A stretch of 64,000 nt of DNA from Corylus avellana (taxonomy: Eukaryota; Streptophyta; Magnoliopsida; Fagales; Betulaceae). The notes below the pieces were generated by a model that saw nothing but the letters and a program-made list of their open reading frames with translations, had not been told where the DNA came from and searched no databases. The position numbers were made by a program, and so were the translations under genes. The stretch's first letter is position 1. Each line of letters opens with the position of its first letter. Location: positions 24,071,093 to 24,135,092 of the forward strand of contig NC_081542.1 in NCBI RefSeq assembly GCF_901000735.1, in the 5' to 3' direction. Shown piece by piece: positions 42,139 through 53,700 of the stretch.

Positions 42139-42330
42139 GAGAGAGAGAGAGAGAGAGAGTGACCCAGAGAAAAATGAGAGGAAGAGAGTGAGTGTGCGTG
42201 TGGGCGCGCGCCTAATAATAGTCTAATCAGAAGAAGAAAAAAAAGAGAATTTAGTTCATAAAAAGGGGTAGGGGGGTTGATTAGGAAGGAGCTGATAGCG
42301 CGTTTAGAGGATAACCCCAAGGTGCAAAAA

Positions 42331-42546
42331 ATGAAAGAGACGTGTAGAAGGTACAAGGAGAAGAATCAAGCAACAGAAGAAGAAAGTACAGTGATGATAA
42401 AGATCCAGCTACTTGAGCTCCTCGTATGCCCACCTGAGTTTCTGGGAAAAACCCATCAAGCAGAGCCCTCAAAATGGGGGTGGGAGGCGGAGAGAGAGGC
42501 ACAACAACCTTCTCGTCTTCAGCTGCAAGCAACAACAACATCATGA
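42331..42546 (+). other. Upstream ORF overlapping the PHYE start
   Basis: ATG at 42331 opens a 71-residue frame that ends at TGA 42544-42546. It overlaps the phytochrome start (42474) by 73 bases in another frame. A shorter upstream frame, ATG CCC ACC TGA, lies at 42426-42437. If transcription starts upstream of 42331, both would lower initiation at the main ATG. The transcript start is not visible from sequence. Confidence 0.4.
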
Positions 42547-45500
42547 GGCCCAACACCACCAACACCAACACCAACGACAGAAGAGACAAAGCAATTGTTC
42601 AGTACAATGCTGACGCTGGGCTCATGGCTGAGTTTGAGCAGTCGGCGGTGTCTGGTAAGTCTTTTAACTACTCTAGATCAGTATTGCATGCTCCACAATC
42701 TGTGCCTGAAGAACAAATAATTGCATATCTGTCTCGAATCCAAAGGGGTGGTACGATTCAGCCCTTTGGTTGTATGCTGGCGATTGAGGAACCCACTTTT
42801 AGAATTATCGGTTATAGTGAGAATTGCGTGCGATTGTTGGGTTTAGACAGCCAATTTGAGTCAAAAGAATTAAAGGGTCTGATTGGGGTCGATGCTAGAA
42901 CCTTGTTTAGCCCTTCTTCGGGGGCTTCGTTGACAAAAGCTGCCTCATCTAGAGAGATTTCACTGTTAAACCCCATTTGGGTCTACCCTAGGAGTATCCA
43001 GAAGCCATTTTATGCTATACTGCATAGAATTGATGTGGGAATTGTCATTGATTTGGAGCCTGCACAGTCGGGTGATCCCGCATTGTCCCTTGCGGGGGCA
43101 GTGCAGTCGCAGAAACTGGCTGTGCGGGCAATATCTAGGCTGCAGTCACTCCCGGGGGGAAATATTGGTGTGTTATGTGATACAGTTGTGGAGGATGTTC
43201 AAAAGCTCACTGGGTATGACAGGGTTATGGTCTATAAGTTCCATGATGATGATCATGGCGAAGTTGTATCTGAAATCAGAAGGTCAGATTTAGAACCGTA
43301 CTTGGGTTTACATTATCCTGCTACGGATATCCCTCAAGCTGCTCGCTTCTTATTCAAGCAAAATCGAGTGCGGATGATTTGTGATTGCCATGCAAATCCC
43401 GTTAGGGTCATTCAAAGTAAAGAACTAAAGCAGCCTCTTTGTTTGGTCAATTCAACACTGCGGTCACCTCATGGCTGCCACATGCAATATATGGGTAATA
43501 TGGGCTCCCTTGCCTCATTGGCGATGGCAATTATTATCAATGGTAATGACTCATCGAAGCTTTGGGGGTTGGTCGTGTGCCACCACACTTCCTCCCGCTA
43601 TGTTCCTTTTCCCCTTCGCTATGCTTGTGAGTTCCTTATGCAGGCATTTGGAATTCAGCTATACATGGAGCTTCAATTGGCATCACAATTGGTGGAGAAG
43701 AAAATTCTCAGGACACAAACCTTACTATGTGACATGCTGCTCAGGGATGCCCCATTTGGTATTGTGACACAATCTCCTAGTATCATGGATCTAGTTAAGT
43801 GTGATGGGGCTGCATTGTATTATGGCGGGAAATGTTGGTCATTGGGTGTAACTCCAACTGAATCACAGGTGAAAGATATTGTGGAGTGGCTGCTCACTAA
43901 TCATGGAGATTCCACAGGGCTGAGTACTGATAGTTTGGCCAATGCTGGTTACCTTGGTGCTGCTTTACTAGGTGATGAAGTTTGTGGCATGGCTACTGCA
44001 AGAATCACTTCCAAGGATTTCTTGTTCTGGTTCAGGTCTCACACTGCAAAGGAAGTAAAATGGGGAGGAGCTAAGCATCATCCAGAGGATAAAGATGACA
44101 ACGGAAAAATGCACCCTAGATCGTCATTTATAGCTTTTCTTGAAGTAGCAAAAAGTAGAAGTATGCCTTGGGAGGTTTCAGAAATTAATGCTATTCATTC
44201 TCTGCAACTTATTATGAGAGACTCATTTCAGGATATGGAGGACAACAGTTCTAAGGCATTAAATAACATTGAGCAGAATGATACTGAGATGCAGGGGATG
44301 GATGAACTCAGTTCAGTGGCATGTGAAATGGTTAGATTGATTGAGTCAGCAACAGTTCCTATTTTTGGGGTTGATTCAGCTGGTCTCATCAATGGATGGA
44401 ATGGAAAAGTTGCTGAATTGACAGGACTGCAAGCTAGTGACGCCATGGGGAAGCCCCTGGTCAATGAAATTGTTCATGAGGACTCACGTAAAACTGTTGA
44501 ATATCTTATACGCAGAGCTTTGCGAGGTAAATCTTTTTTTTCATCATTGAACAATGACAGTCATTGAGCTTGATTTTTACTATCTGAATCAAATGTCATA
44601 GTCAACTACATTGCATTTGTAACTTTTTATAGTGCATACAGCTTGCTAATGATGTAACTTCTATGACATACTATCACTCATTGTGTAAAATATCCAATTC
44701 ATTTAACTCAACTCCATAGAGTTTGTTCTAATTACATGTTGTGGTTGCATGAATCAATTTGACCATTCTATATTAGCTCTGGCATTTTGCCTTATATCAA
44801 ATCCTGAGTTCACACTCATTCTTTACTTTCATTAGTGCTTTAAAGTGCCATGTTAGTTGAACCAAATGACTCTTATTGTTGTGAGAATTTGTCTTTGTTG
44901 CCATGCATAAATCATCATTACCTTTAATTTGTGTTCAATTAATTGAATGATCTGGGGCACACAAGAAACTTTTTTCTTTTTTTCTATGTATCGTGGAGCT
45001 TTACTTTAAATTTTATGACTGCAAAAATAAAAGTTCTTCAGGTCACCTGACACCTTTATTCTACCAAAATCTCCTTGTGTACTAAGGTTGCACCCCTCTA
45101 CGCCTTATTTATGATATGACACTACTTATCAAAAAAAAAAAAAAGGTTATTCTACCAAAATATTCGTGAAGATATGAGGGGTGCCTTGCAGTTTGGAGTC
45201 TTGCATGTTTTTCTTTTTATATTGCCTCATAAGTCTCTAGCCTTCAGCTTATTTTTCTTCTTCAATTTTCACAACTTTTCTCTGATAGTATAATTTTTTG
45301 TCTCCTTCTATATCATCCAGGTGAGGAGGACAAAAACATAGAGTTAAGATTGAGGAACTTTGGGCTTGATCAGCAAAAGTCAATTGTTTACATTATGGCC
45401 AATACCTGCACAAGCAGGGATTACACAAACAATATTGTTGGGGTGTGCTTTGTGGGTCAAGATATTACATGTGAGAAAGAAGTTATGGATAAGTTTATCC

Positions 45501-48500
45501 GTTTGCAAGGGGATTATAAGGCTATCATACAAAGTCTGAATCCATTGATTCCACCCATATTTGCTTCTGATGAGAATGCCTGCTGCTCGGAATGGAATGC
45601 AGCCATGGAAAAACTAACTGGTTTTAGGAGAGAAGAAGTTATGGGTAAAATGCTTCCTGGGGAAATCTTTGGAGGATTCTGTCAGCTGAAAGGTCAAGAT
45701 ACACTAACTAAGTTCATGATTTTATTATATCGAGGAATTAGTGGTCAAGATACCGAGAAGTTCCCTTATGGGTTTTTTGATAAAAATGGAAAATTTGTAG
45801 AGGTATTCTTAACAGCAAACAAGAGGACTGATGCAGGTGGCAATGTAGTTGGCTGTTTCTGCTTCTTACAGATTGTTGTTCCTGACCTGCAGCTGGCCTT
45901 AGAAGGATGCAGGGAAGAGGATAGAGAAGAATTTTCAAAATTGAAGGAGTTGGCTTACATACGACAAGAGATGAAAAATCCTCTAAATGGTATTCGCTTT
46001 ACCCACAGACTCCTCGAAAATACAACTGTTTCAGAACATCAGAAGCAATTTCTTGACATTAGTGATGCATGTGAAAGACAGATCATGACAATCATCGAGG
46101 ATATGGATTTCAGAAGTATGGAGGAAGGGTAAGTCTTCTCATTTTAGGCCCATGACATGCATAATTTTACATCTTAAGTTCTAACGCAAATAAATTGTTC
46201 CTAATAATTGTTAAAGAAGAGATTGTGGCACCTTATGCATAATTTCATTGATTCTCAGGGCATCTACATGTCTGATAATTAAGGTCAGAGGAATACATAC
46301 TTGAATTTAAGGAAATTGCGTACAGTTGAGTTTCATATATCAACCCCAAAATTAAAAAAATAAAATAAAATAAGAACCCTGGTTGAGAGGATCAGGGGAG
46401 TGAAATCAGTATTGTACTTCTTCAGACCCATTTGTTTTGGACCAGAATTCAAGCTCCCACGCCTTAAGAAATCTGACTACATATATAACATAAGAAAAGC
46501 TAACCAAATTTGTTCTTCCTTCATTTCCTATTACATTTATGGTTGAGATTTGTCTTTTCATTAACACTAGTTTCTTTCATGATGTAAATTGCTTCTCTTT
46601 TTCCTATTACTTAGTGTTGTTATCGTTAGAAATACATTCCTCCTTTTATTATAAAATAGTTGTTATCTCATCATTTTTTTCCTCAAACCATTATTACAGT
46701 AATCACACACCTAGAAACCACTCTCAATAGACACCCCACATTAGTCATTGTTTGCCATGATGATGAACCTCTGCAACAATTACTCCTAATAGTCCAATAT
46801 CTTATCCTGGTTACGGCAGTAGCTCGCAGCTAAACATGGAAGAATTTCTCTTGGGAAATGTTTTGGATGCCATTGTTAGTCAAGTCATGATCTTGCTGAG
46901 AGAAAGGAGCTTACAGCTTTTTCATGAGGTTCCAGATGAAATGAGAACACTATCTCTATATGGCGATAAAATTAGGCTTCAACTGGTCCTGGCAGATTTC
47001 TTGCTTAATGTGGTGCATCATACACCTTCTCCTGATGGCTGGGTGCAGATCAAAATTTCACCTGGTTTGAAGCTTATACAGGATGGCAATGAATTTATTC
47101 GTTTACAATTCAGGTACCCCAACCACAACTAAGTTCATTTATGAATATTTTACTTGATGCTGTGTTTATTGCATTATAAACTACTTGTTGAGTTAATATA
47201 TGACCTTTTAAGGAGTTGCAACTCTCATCCTATTATCCATTTAATCCAATTTCTCCATTTTAAAATACTTAAATGTATTTCTTAAATATATTTCATTGTA
47301 AGAACAGAAAGGGAGTGGAGACATCACTCGCATGTTTAGGCCTTACATTCAAGATATATCCAGCCAAAAGAATTTTGTATCTTGTCATTGTCAAAATAGA
47401 AGTCTTGCGACTCATGCACCCATTGCAGATGATTTTTTTTTTTTAATGGATAATAACCATCTCGCCTAGTTTATGATTCATATTGTCAGTTGGAAGCCTT
47501 TGGTTTGCCCATCCTTGCAGTTCATTGAGGTAGCATGGCCTCGATGTCTTTCAGTTTAATGTGCCCTGTGCAAAACTCCAAGCAATATCCCAGGATTGCA
47601 AAAACAGATTCAGATATTCATTTGAATCATATAGGCAAATCATAATGTTTTTGTTACATTTAAAAGTAAGAACACAACAGTAATGCAAGAAATCCAAGAA
47701 AGTCAAAAAGGGGTTTCTTGCCTCATAGCAAAGAAGCAAGAGTGTTGTGCAATAACTGAAGGAAACCTGTCATTAAGGGCCAAAATTACCAGACATCGTG
47801 TAAGAAAAACACCCTTTTTATAACTCTCCTTATCACCAGTTCCACCAAAATTACCCCTTTTCAATTTTGTTATCTTTTATTTACTAGAACTATTTCCATA
47901 TAGGTAAGACCTCGTAAGTCCATATATACTCCAAAAGTTAGGCTGTTGCATTGAGAAATTAGGTTGTGTCTCCATTACCTTTGCCTTTCCCAATTATGAT
48001 TGGCTTCAGACTGTAATTTCATTTTTATGATTTAGCTTGTCCCGTCTAATGTTATGAATCGCCGTTAACTGCCTTCACAGAAACACTAAGACTGCTTTTT
48101 AAGATATTGAGAAAATGTGCTCGAGTTTTTTCTTTTTCTTTTTTTTTTTCTTTTTTTTTTTTGTGGGTTTGGGTGTCGGAGGGAGTCAGGTCAGGGACAT
48201 ACATTGTCAACTTGTTTCTCATGCATCAATCTTCAGATATCTTTTAGTTCCAGTTAAAAACTTCAAAATGGGATTCTATAGTAAACAATATCGCATTTTT
48301 TCTTCTCCAAAGCTTCAAAGTGAATAATCCATCCTGCACATGATACTCAATTTAGCTCCAAGCAGGAAAGCAATAGAGAAAACTCCTAACATTACATTTT
48401 GTGCTTCCCTGGTATCTTTTACACCACTTTATGCAATGATAACCTTGTATTTGTGCTTTTTAATCTCATTGTTTCCTATGAGTCTTATCATAATCACTAT

Positions 48501-48790
48501 GACAGAAATAAGATTCATGCAGACTAAAATTTCATTTTGCATGTGTATGTAGAATGAGTCACCCTGGCCAAGGCCTTCCTTCTGCTCTTATCCAAGACAT
48601 GTTTGAGGGAGGAAACCAGTGGACAACACAGGAAGGCTTAGGTCTCAACCTCTCTCGGAAACTTCTCAACAGGATGAATGGTCAGGTTCATTATGTTAGA
48701 GAGCATAATAAATGTTATTTCCTCATTGATCTTGAACTTAAACAAGCAAAGAAAGCTAAAGAGGGTAACAGGCAGTTAAAAGCAGGATGA
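42474..48790 (+). CDS. PHYE: Phytochrome, PHYE type, 1130 aa, four exons
   Basis: This is a red/far-red photoreceptor that binds phytochromobilin and moves from cytosol to nucleus in light. Exons are 42474-44526, 45321-46128, 46820-47113 and 48553-48790. All introns are GT-AG and joins keep frame (3393 bases). The long first exon and three 3' exons are the usual plant phytochrome layout. Domains: short Ser/Asn-rich N-terminus, PAS (about 70-190), GAF (about 225-400) with DIPQ at 285-288 and the chromophore cysteine C335 in [13 protein letters not shown] (about 415-590), two PAS (about 625-880), and a histidine-kinase-related part. The latter has [10 protein letters not shown] at about 899 with no phospho-acceptor His, as usual in plants, and an HATPase end. 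The GAF motif and short N-terminus place it in the B/E group. PHYE is preferred over PHYB by the [12 protein letters not shown] start and lack of a long Gly-rich extension. All domains appear intact. Confidence 0.93.
45071..45146 (+). mobile_element. Short LINE 3'-end insertion in PHYE intron 1
   Basis: TTATTCTACCAAAAT lies at 45056-45070 and 45147-45161, a 15-bp target duplication. The 76-bp insert ends in a 14-base A-run followed by GG. It is a heavily 5'-truncated retroposed sequence, probably a LINE end. It does not touch the splice sites of intron 1 (44527-45320). Confidence 0.75.
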
Positions 48791-50784
48791 CCCAACTTTC
48801 CTGAACCACTCTTAAAAGGAGTCAGGAAGATTATCTGCACTGGCACCTCAATTATGGCTATCTGTGTTGAGAAAATTCTCGTAAACCCTTCATGGTTTGT
48901 CAAAAATAACTCCTTCCCATGTACCAACTGTTTCTTCGTTATATGCTGGCAATGTGTAAAATTTTAGTGTTAATATGTGTAAATATATTCTCCTGTCTAA
49001 ATAGATGTGTAGGAGGCAATGTGTCAGGTTAAATATTGGAGGAGTGTAGTATGAATGTCTGTTTAAGTTTACCTTTACAGTCTTTCTTTTGAAGAATCTA
49101 AGCTGTAATCTTCGCAAACTGTGGCAAGCTTTTTTAGCATCAATGCTTCTTTTTCTTGTCGTCTTCAGGCTATTCATTTTGAGCTGTTGCAATCGTTGTC
49201 AAAAGGATGGAGAATGGTACCTTTTAGATCATGATATCAACTGTCTCTGGGAAAGAGAGCAAAGAACAATATCAATAATCAAAAATTACACGATGATAAA
49301 ATAAAGGAATTTGTTCCTGTGATTGTAAATTGGGAGACTAATTACTCGACAAGTATAGTTTGTTTTTTTTTTTTTTTTTTTCTAATTAAAAGGGTAAGTT
49401 AGGGAGACCAATTATGACAATCCTACCTAGGCGTGTAGGAGGCCATACGGGAGGGGTCTAAACGAAGAAAAGAAGTATAGATTAGTTTGAATGAAGTATT
49501 GTTACAATTTGTAAGATTGTAGATGCGAGTACACTGACAGAGAAAGATGGATCCAACTCTCGGTGCAATCCCTCCCCTCCCCCCAAAAGCAGCACCCACT
49601 GTAATTTGACTAAGCCTCTAAGCTAATGGTTGTTTAACTATCTCGTAAGCAAAATAATTAATAAAATTTAGGAGAAATTATATTCTCCCTCAAATTATTA
49701 TATCCAATTTACTGTGTTTCCCATTAGAACATTATTCTAAATTCTTCTAAAAGAGTAGGCGACCTTTTTAGACACTGACAGACTACTGTACCCGTTTCTG
49801 GCTTTTTTTTTTTTTTTTTTTATCTGAATGGGTATTATTGTCATTTTAGGTCACAATTGTCAGATTTAGCAAAAAATTCCTAGAGTATAAAGGCTTTTTA
49901 AATTAGTAAATTTTAAAATTTAGAAAGGATACTGCAAGTCGAGTAATAGTTTGAGCGACAAGAGAAGCATAGTCACCCTTCAAATTAACAAATTACATAA
50001 AAATTACACTCTTGATGTAATTGTTTTGGGAACCAACATAGGCATGGAAAGCAGTAGCTATGCCGAAGAACAGTGTGCTTCATACAGCATAAACAAAAAT
50101 CATGATTCATATAGGATGAGATGTAGGGTTTCTTCTTCAACACATTTCCTTAAACAGTTGAGTCAGTACTGTGGCTCTACCCAGGCAATACTTCTGTTTA
50201 TTTGAACGTTGTAGAAAAAAAAAAAAAAAAAAAAAGCAAGCATGCATTATAGCAGCAACAGTCTGTACAATGTCATGTTAAACATACATTGCGAATTTCC
50301 ATTTCAGGAATACCCAATACATAAGACTGAAACTCCAAAAAAAAAAAAAATTCTGTTCTTCTCCCCACTATACAATTTTGTGGCCCATGTTAAATCGCCA
50401 ACCCTCAAAAAACTGTTACTTTTACCCATATAAACACCATATATGCAGCAGATTAATAAGTTATCCAACCCCAAATGACAAGCAAAAACGAGGCAAAATC
50501 AGGCACATTTACCATAATTCAGTTCACTGGTACTTCACCTTTGCTCCTTCCTCATATATCAAGCTATTGCACATCACCAAAGTGCTTCTACAGCTTCTTC
50601 CAATGCTTTCTAGCAAAATTAGGGAAGTACTACAGTACAAAATTTCCATGCCTCTTTTAGTTCTCTCTTTTTCGTCTACGGGATTCACTCCTTCCTAAAA
50701 ATTGATACACTTGATTATATACGCAAAAGTTAGAATTCGCAGCCACGATCAGTTTGGGCTGAGCACGATCTGCATCGGATACTC
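48791..50784. other. Intergenic between PHYE and the MEI2-like gene
   Basis: The 3'UTR of the phytochrome occupies the first few hundred bases. The 3'UTR of the convergent MEI2-like gene lies at the right, with no coding frame between. A T-run at 49360-49381, with AAGTATAG on both sides (about 49351 and 49473), may be a small minus-strand SINE-like insertion. Long T- and A-runs lie at 49802-49822 and 50217-50236. Confidence 0.5.
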
Positions 50785-53700
50785 TTAAAAATTCTCTGGC
50801 CTCTCACCAGAGCCATCCTTTGTTGGGCTTCCTGAATACTCAACCGAGTGCAGATCGTTTGGCTTGAGGACCTGGATGTTCAGACTGTTGGAGGGAAGAT
50901 GTTCCAGAATGATCTACATAGAAACAAATATATGAAGAAATGATCAGCAAAAGCCATGATCTACCTTGACCAATTAGAGCACACTGCCAGTGCTGATTGA
51001 AATTGATTTACAGATAATTATCAATTAGTCATATCACTTTAGTAGACTTGAGAGAAAAATATATCAAGGAAATTCCAGCAAACTACAAATTTTAGAAACT
51101 TCAAGAGTTCCATGAGTCAAAACTGATATCACTATAATTAAGCACAATCCAATTGCCTTTTATGCAGTTATTAGTTTTATTACCTGATCACCAGCCTCTG
51201 AACCCTCTGAGTGAAAGAGGATCGGGCGGCAGCGCTTATCTTCATTCATCAAGCTTGAATTCTGGAAATGTGTGACAAGGGCTGCCTTTCCCTGGATTCG
51301 AGCATATGCCAAGGAAGCAACCTTCTCACTATTAAACTTCTCCCACTTCTTCCCATTAAATGCCTGCACAAAATTAGAAACATTAAAGAGATCTACAATT
51401 TGTTTTTCAGTACTTCACTCACTGGGAAGCCCTTTTTAGTTACTAGCAAGCAAGGACTACATCAGTTGCTACACCAAAACAAAGATTTAGAGGTAAAAGA
51501 AATAGGAGGGGACCATGATAAAGAGAGAACCCAAGGAACTGATCCCAAAAGACCTTAAAAAAAGAGCATAAAAATAAAACCTCATAGAATGGAATAATGT
51601 GAGAAGGAGACAACATATTGATAAATGCATAGCCCACATTGCATTTATTCTGCACCAACAAAAAGTAATGCCAATCAGTTCCAATTGAAGAAGAATTGAT
51701 GACTATACTGCAGAATATAAACTAGAAAGTATTGTTAAAACTTCTTAAGAACACCAAATATAATTACCTTGAAATCAATCGGCAGATAGAGGAAATCGTA
51801 AGTACCCCTGTGGTTTTCATCAATAGCAGCTAGCAACATTTTCGAGGTGTATCTGTAGGACAATAACAATACAAAAGTCATTATAACTAGGCATCCAACA
51901 ATGTAAATATCAATTACGGATAACAGATCATAGAGGTAAAGTCTTACTTATTTGGGATATTTTTTATCATTAAAGTTGTTCGAGTATCTTCCCCACTTTT
52001 AATCTTATCCAAGTCAAGCTGAAACTGTTTCTTGCTATCAACTTGGTTCTCGACCCTTCTGTTCCGCCCACGCTCAGTCAAACCCTCCATACTGGTCGGT
52101 GACAGTCCTGGGTATGGACCATTACCTAAAAACACAGGGCTAAGCCTGGGCGAGGACCGCATCCTGAAATTTGATGAACCATTTTCAGATATACTCCCTG
52201 GTATACTAATGCCAGGGTTAATTGCAGCACGAGCGCCCATATTTGCCATAAAATTTCCATCATTAGCGCCCAAACCCATGCCTCCATAAGCAACAGGACT
52301 CATAAATGAAGTTTCTGGTGACTCCGCAAAGAAACCAAAGTGCCTCTCAAGAGGAACACCGGATGGAGCAGATCCAACATGATGATGATTATGTGGATGG
52401 GATGAGCCAAGCAAAGAGCCAGGCCGGCCAGAGTAGGGAAAGGCATGACCCTTGCCATTAGATGTATATGGATGTCCCACAGTTGGTCTTGGCCAAGCTG
52501 AAGAATTGGTGTGCTCTGAGTATGGATTTGGACTTCCCCAGAGAAACTGCTGCCCAGATAATGTTTCCATGCCAGATCCATTTGAAGTTGAAGGGCCAAA
52601 AGAGGACATTGCTTGATTGTACTGGCCCAACTTGGGTTCTGGAAATGAATGCGACTGTTGCAAGGCAGCTTCATACGCTGAACTTGTACTGGTAAACATG
52701 TGGTCCACATGGCTACCCCTTCCTAGGTCCTTGCCAATAGGAGCAATCTTAACAGTGTTTGATAGTTGAGGATGCAGAATTGAAGCCAATCCAGGCAAAT
52801 GGTTGCCAGTTGTTGGGCTCATGGTACTATAACCAGGGGATTTACTAATAGTTTGCATAGAATTATGTTCAATAGAGCCATTAAACTGTGCCCAGTTACC
52901 TGTCATGAACATTGCTTTGACCTCAGTTGTCAGGGAAATAACAATTAAAAAAGAAACAGGATCGAAAAATCACTAACTCAAACTGTATATGCGCAAGACT
53001 ACTCTGATCTCAAAAGAGCATCACAAAGGACCTACCAGGGGGAGAGTTGGCAATTGGTGAACCCACTTGATGCCGAAAACTCCGAGACTCATCTTGTTCA
53101 AGCTCTTGATTCAGTTGTAACATCAAGCTAAAAGTACAACAAATGGTAACATCAATCATCTGCATATTTCACTAATAATAAAGCAAGAAAAATAAAGGGA
53201 AAAGATTCTTCAAAAATAAAACATTAGCAATCAGGATGATGTGAGTTTAATAATCCAAAGTACCAGATATAAAAAAATGCCAAGTATCAAGGAAACACCA
53301 AGAGTTAACACAAAAAGAGACTACCGCACTCCCATGACAACAATAGTTCTCATTTCCATCAGTTTCCACTTCCTAACTGCTTACATGTCCCTTTTTAGAG
53401 GGATGTTCAATGCATCCAAAAAATAAATTCTCACTATGAGCAAAGACAAGAAACAAAAACCCGAATATTGTAAGTTATTCTGTCCAAGCAGAGCCGCTGC
53501 AACTTAAATATAGGGTTTGATGGGCGACCTAAACTACCAGAGTTTGATTCCCCAAAAAGAGCCATTATTTTTTGCACGCAATTAGTGCTAGACAATTGTT
53601 ACAGAAAACGAAGCAAGGAACTGCTTTCTAGAAAGTAAAGAAAAAATACTATTATATGAGAATCACTACTTTCGAAAGGTTATAACATTCAAAATGTGAA

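Noticed and set aside
49351..49480. Minus-strand SINE-like insertion with AAGTATAG flanks
   Set aside because: Only an 8-bp direct repeat and a T-run support it, and no box A or B was recognised. It is mentioned only in the intergenic entry.
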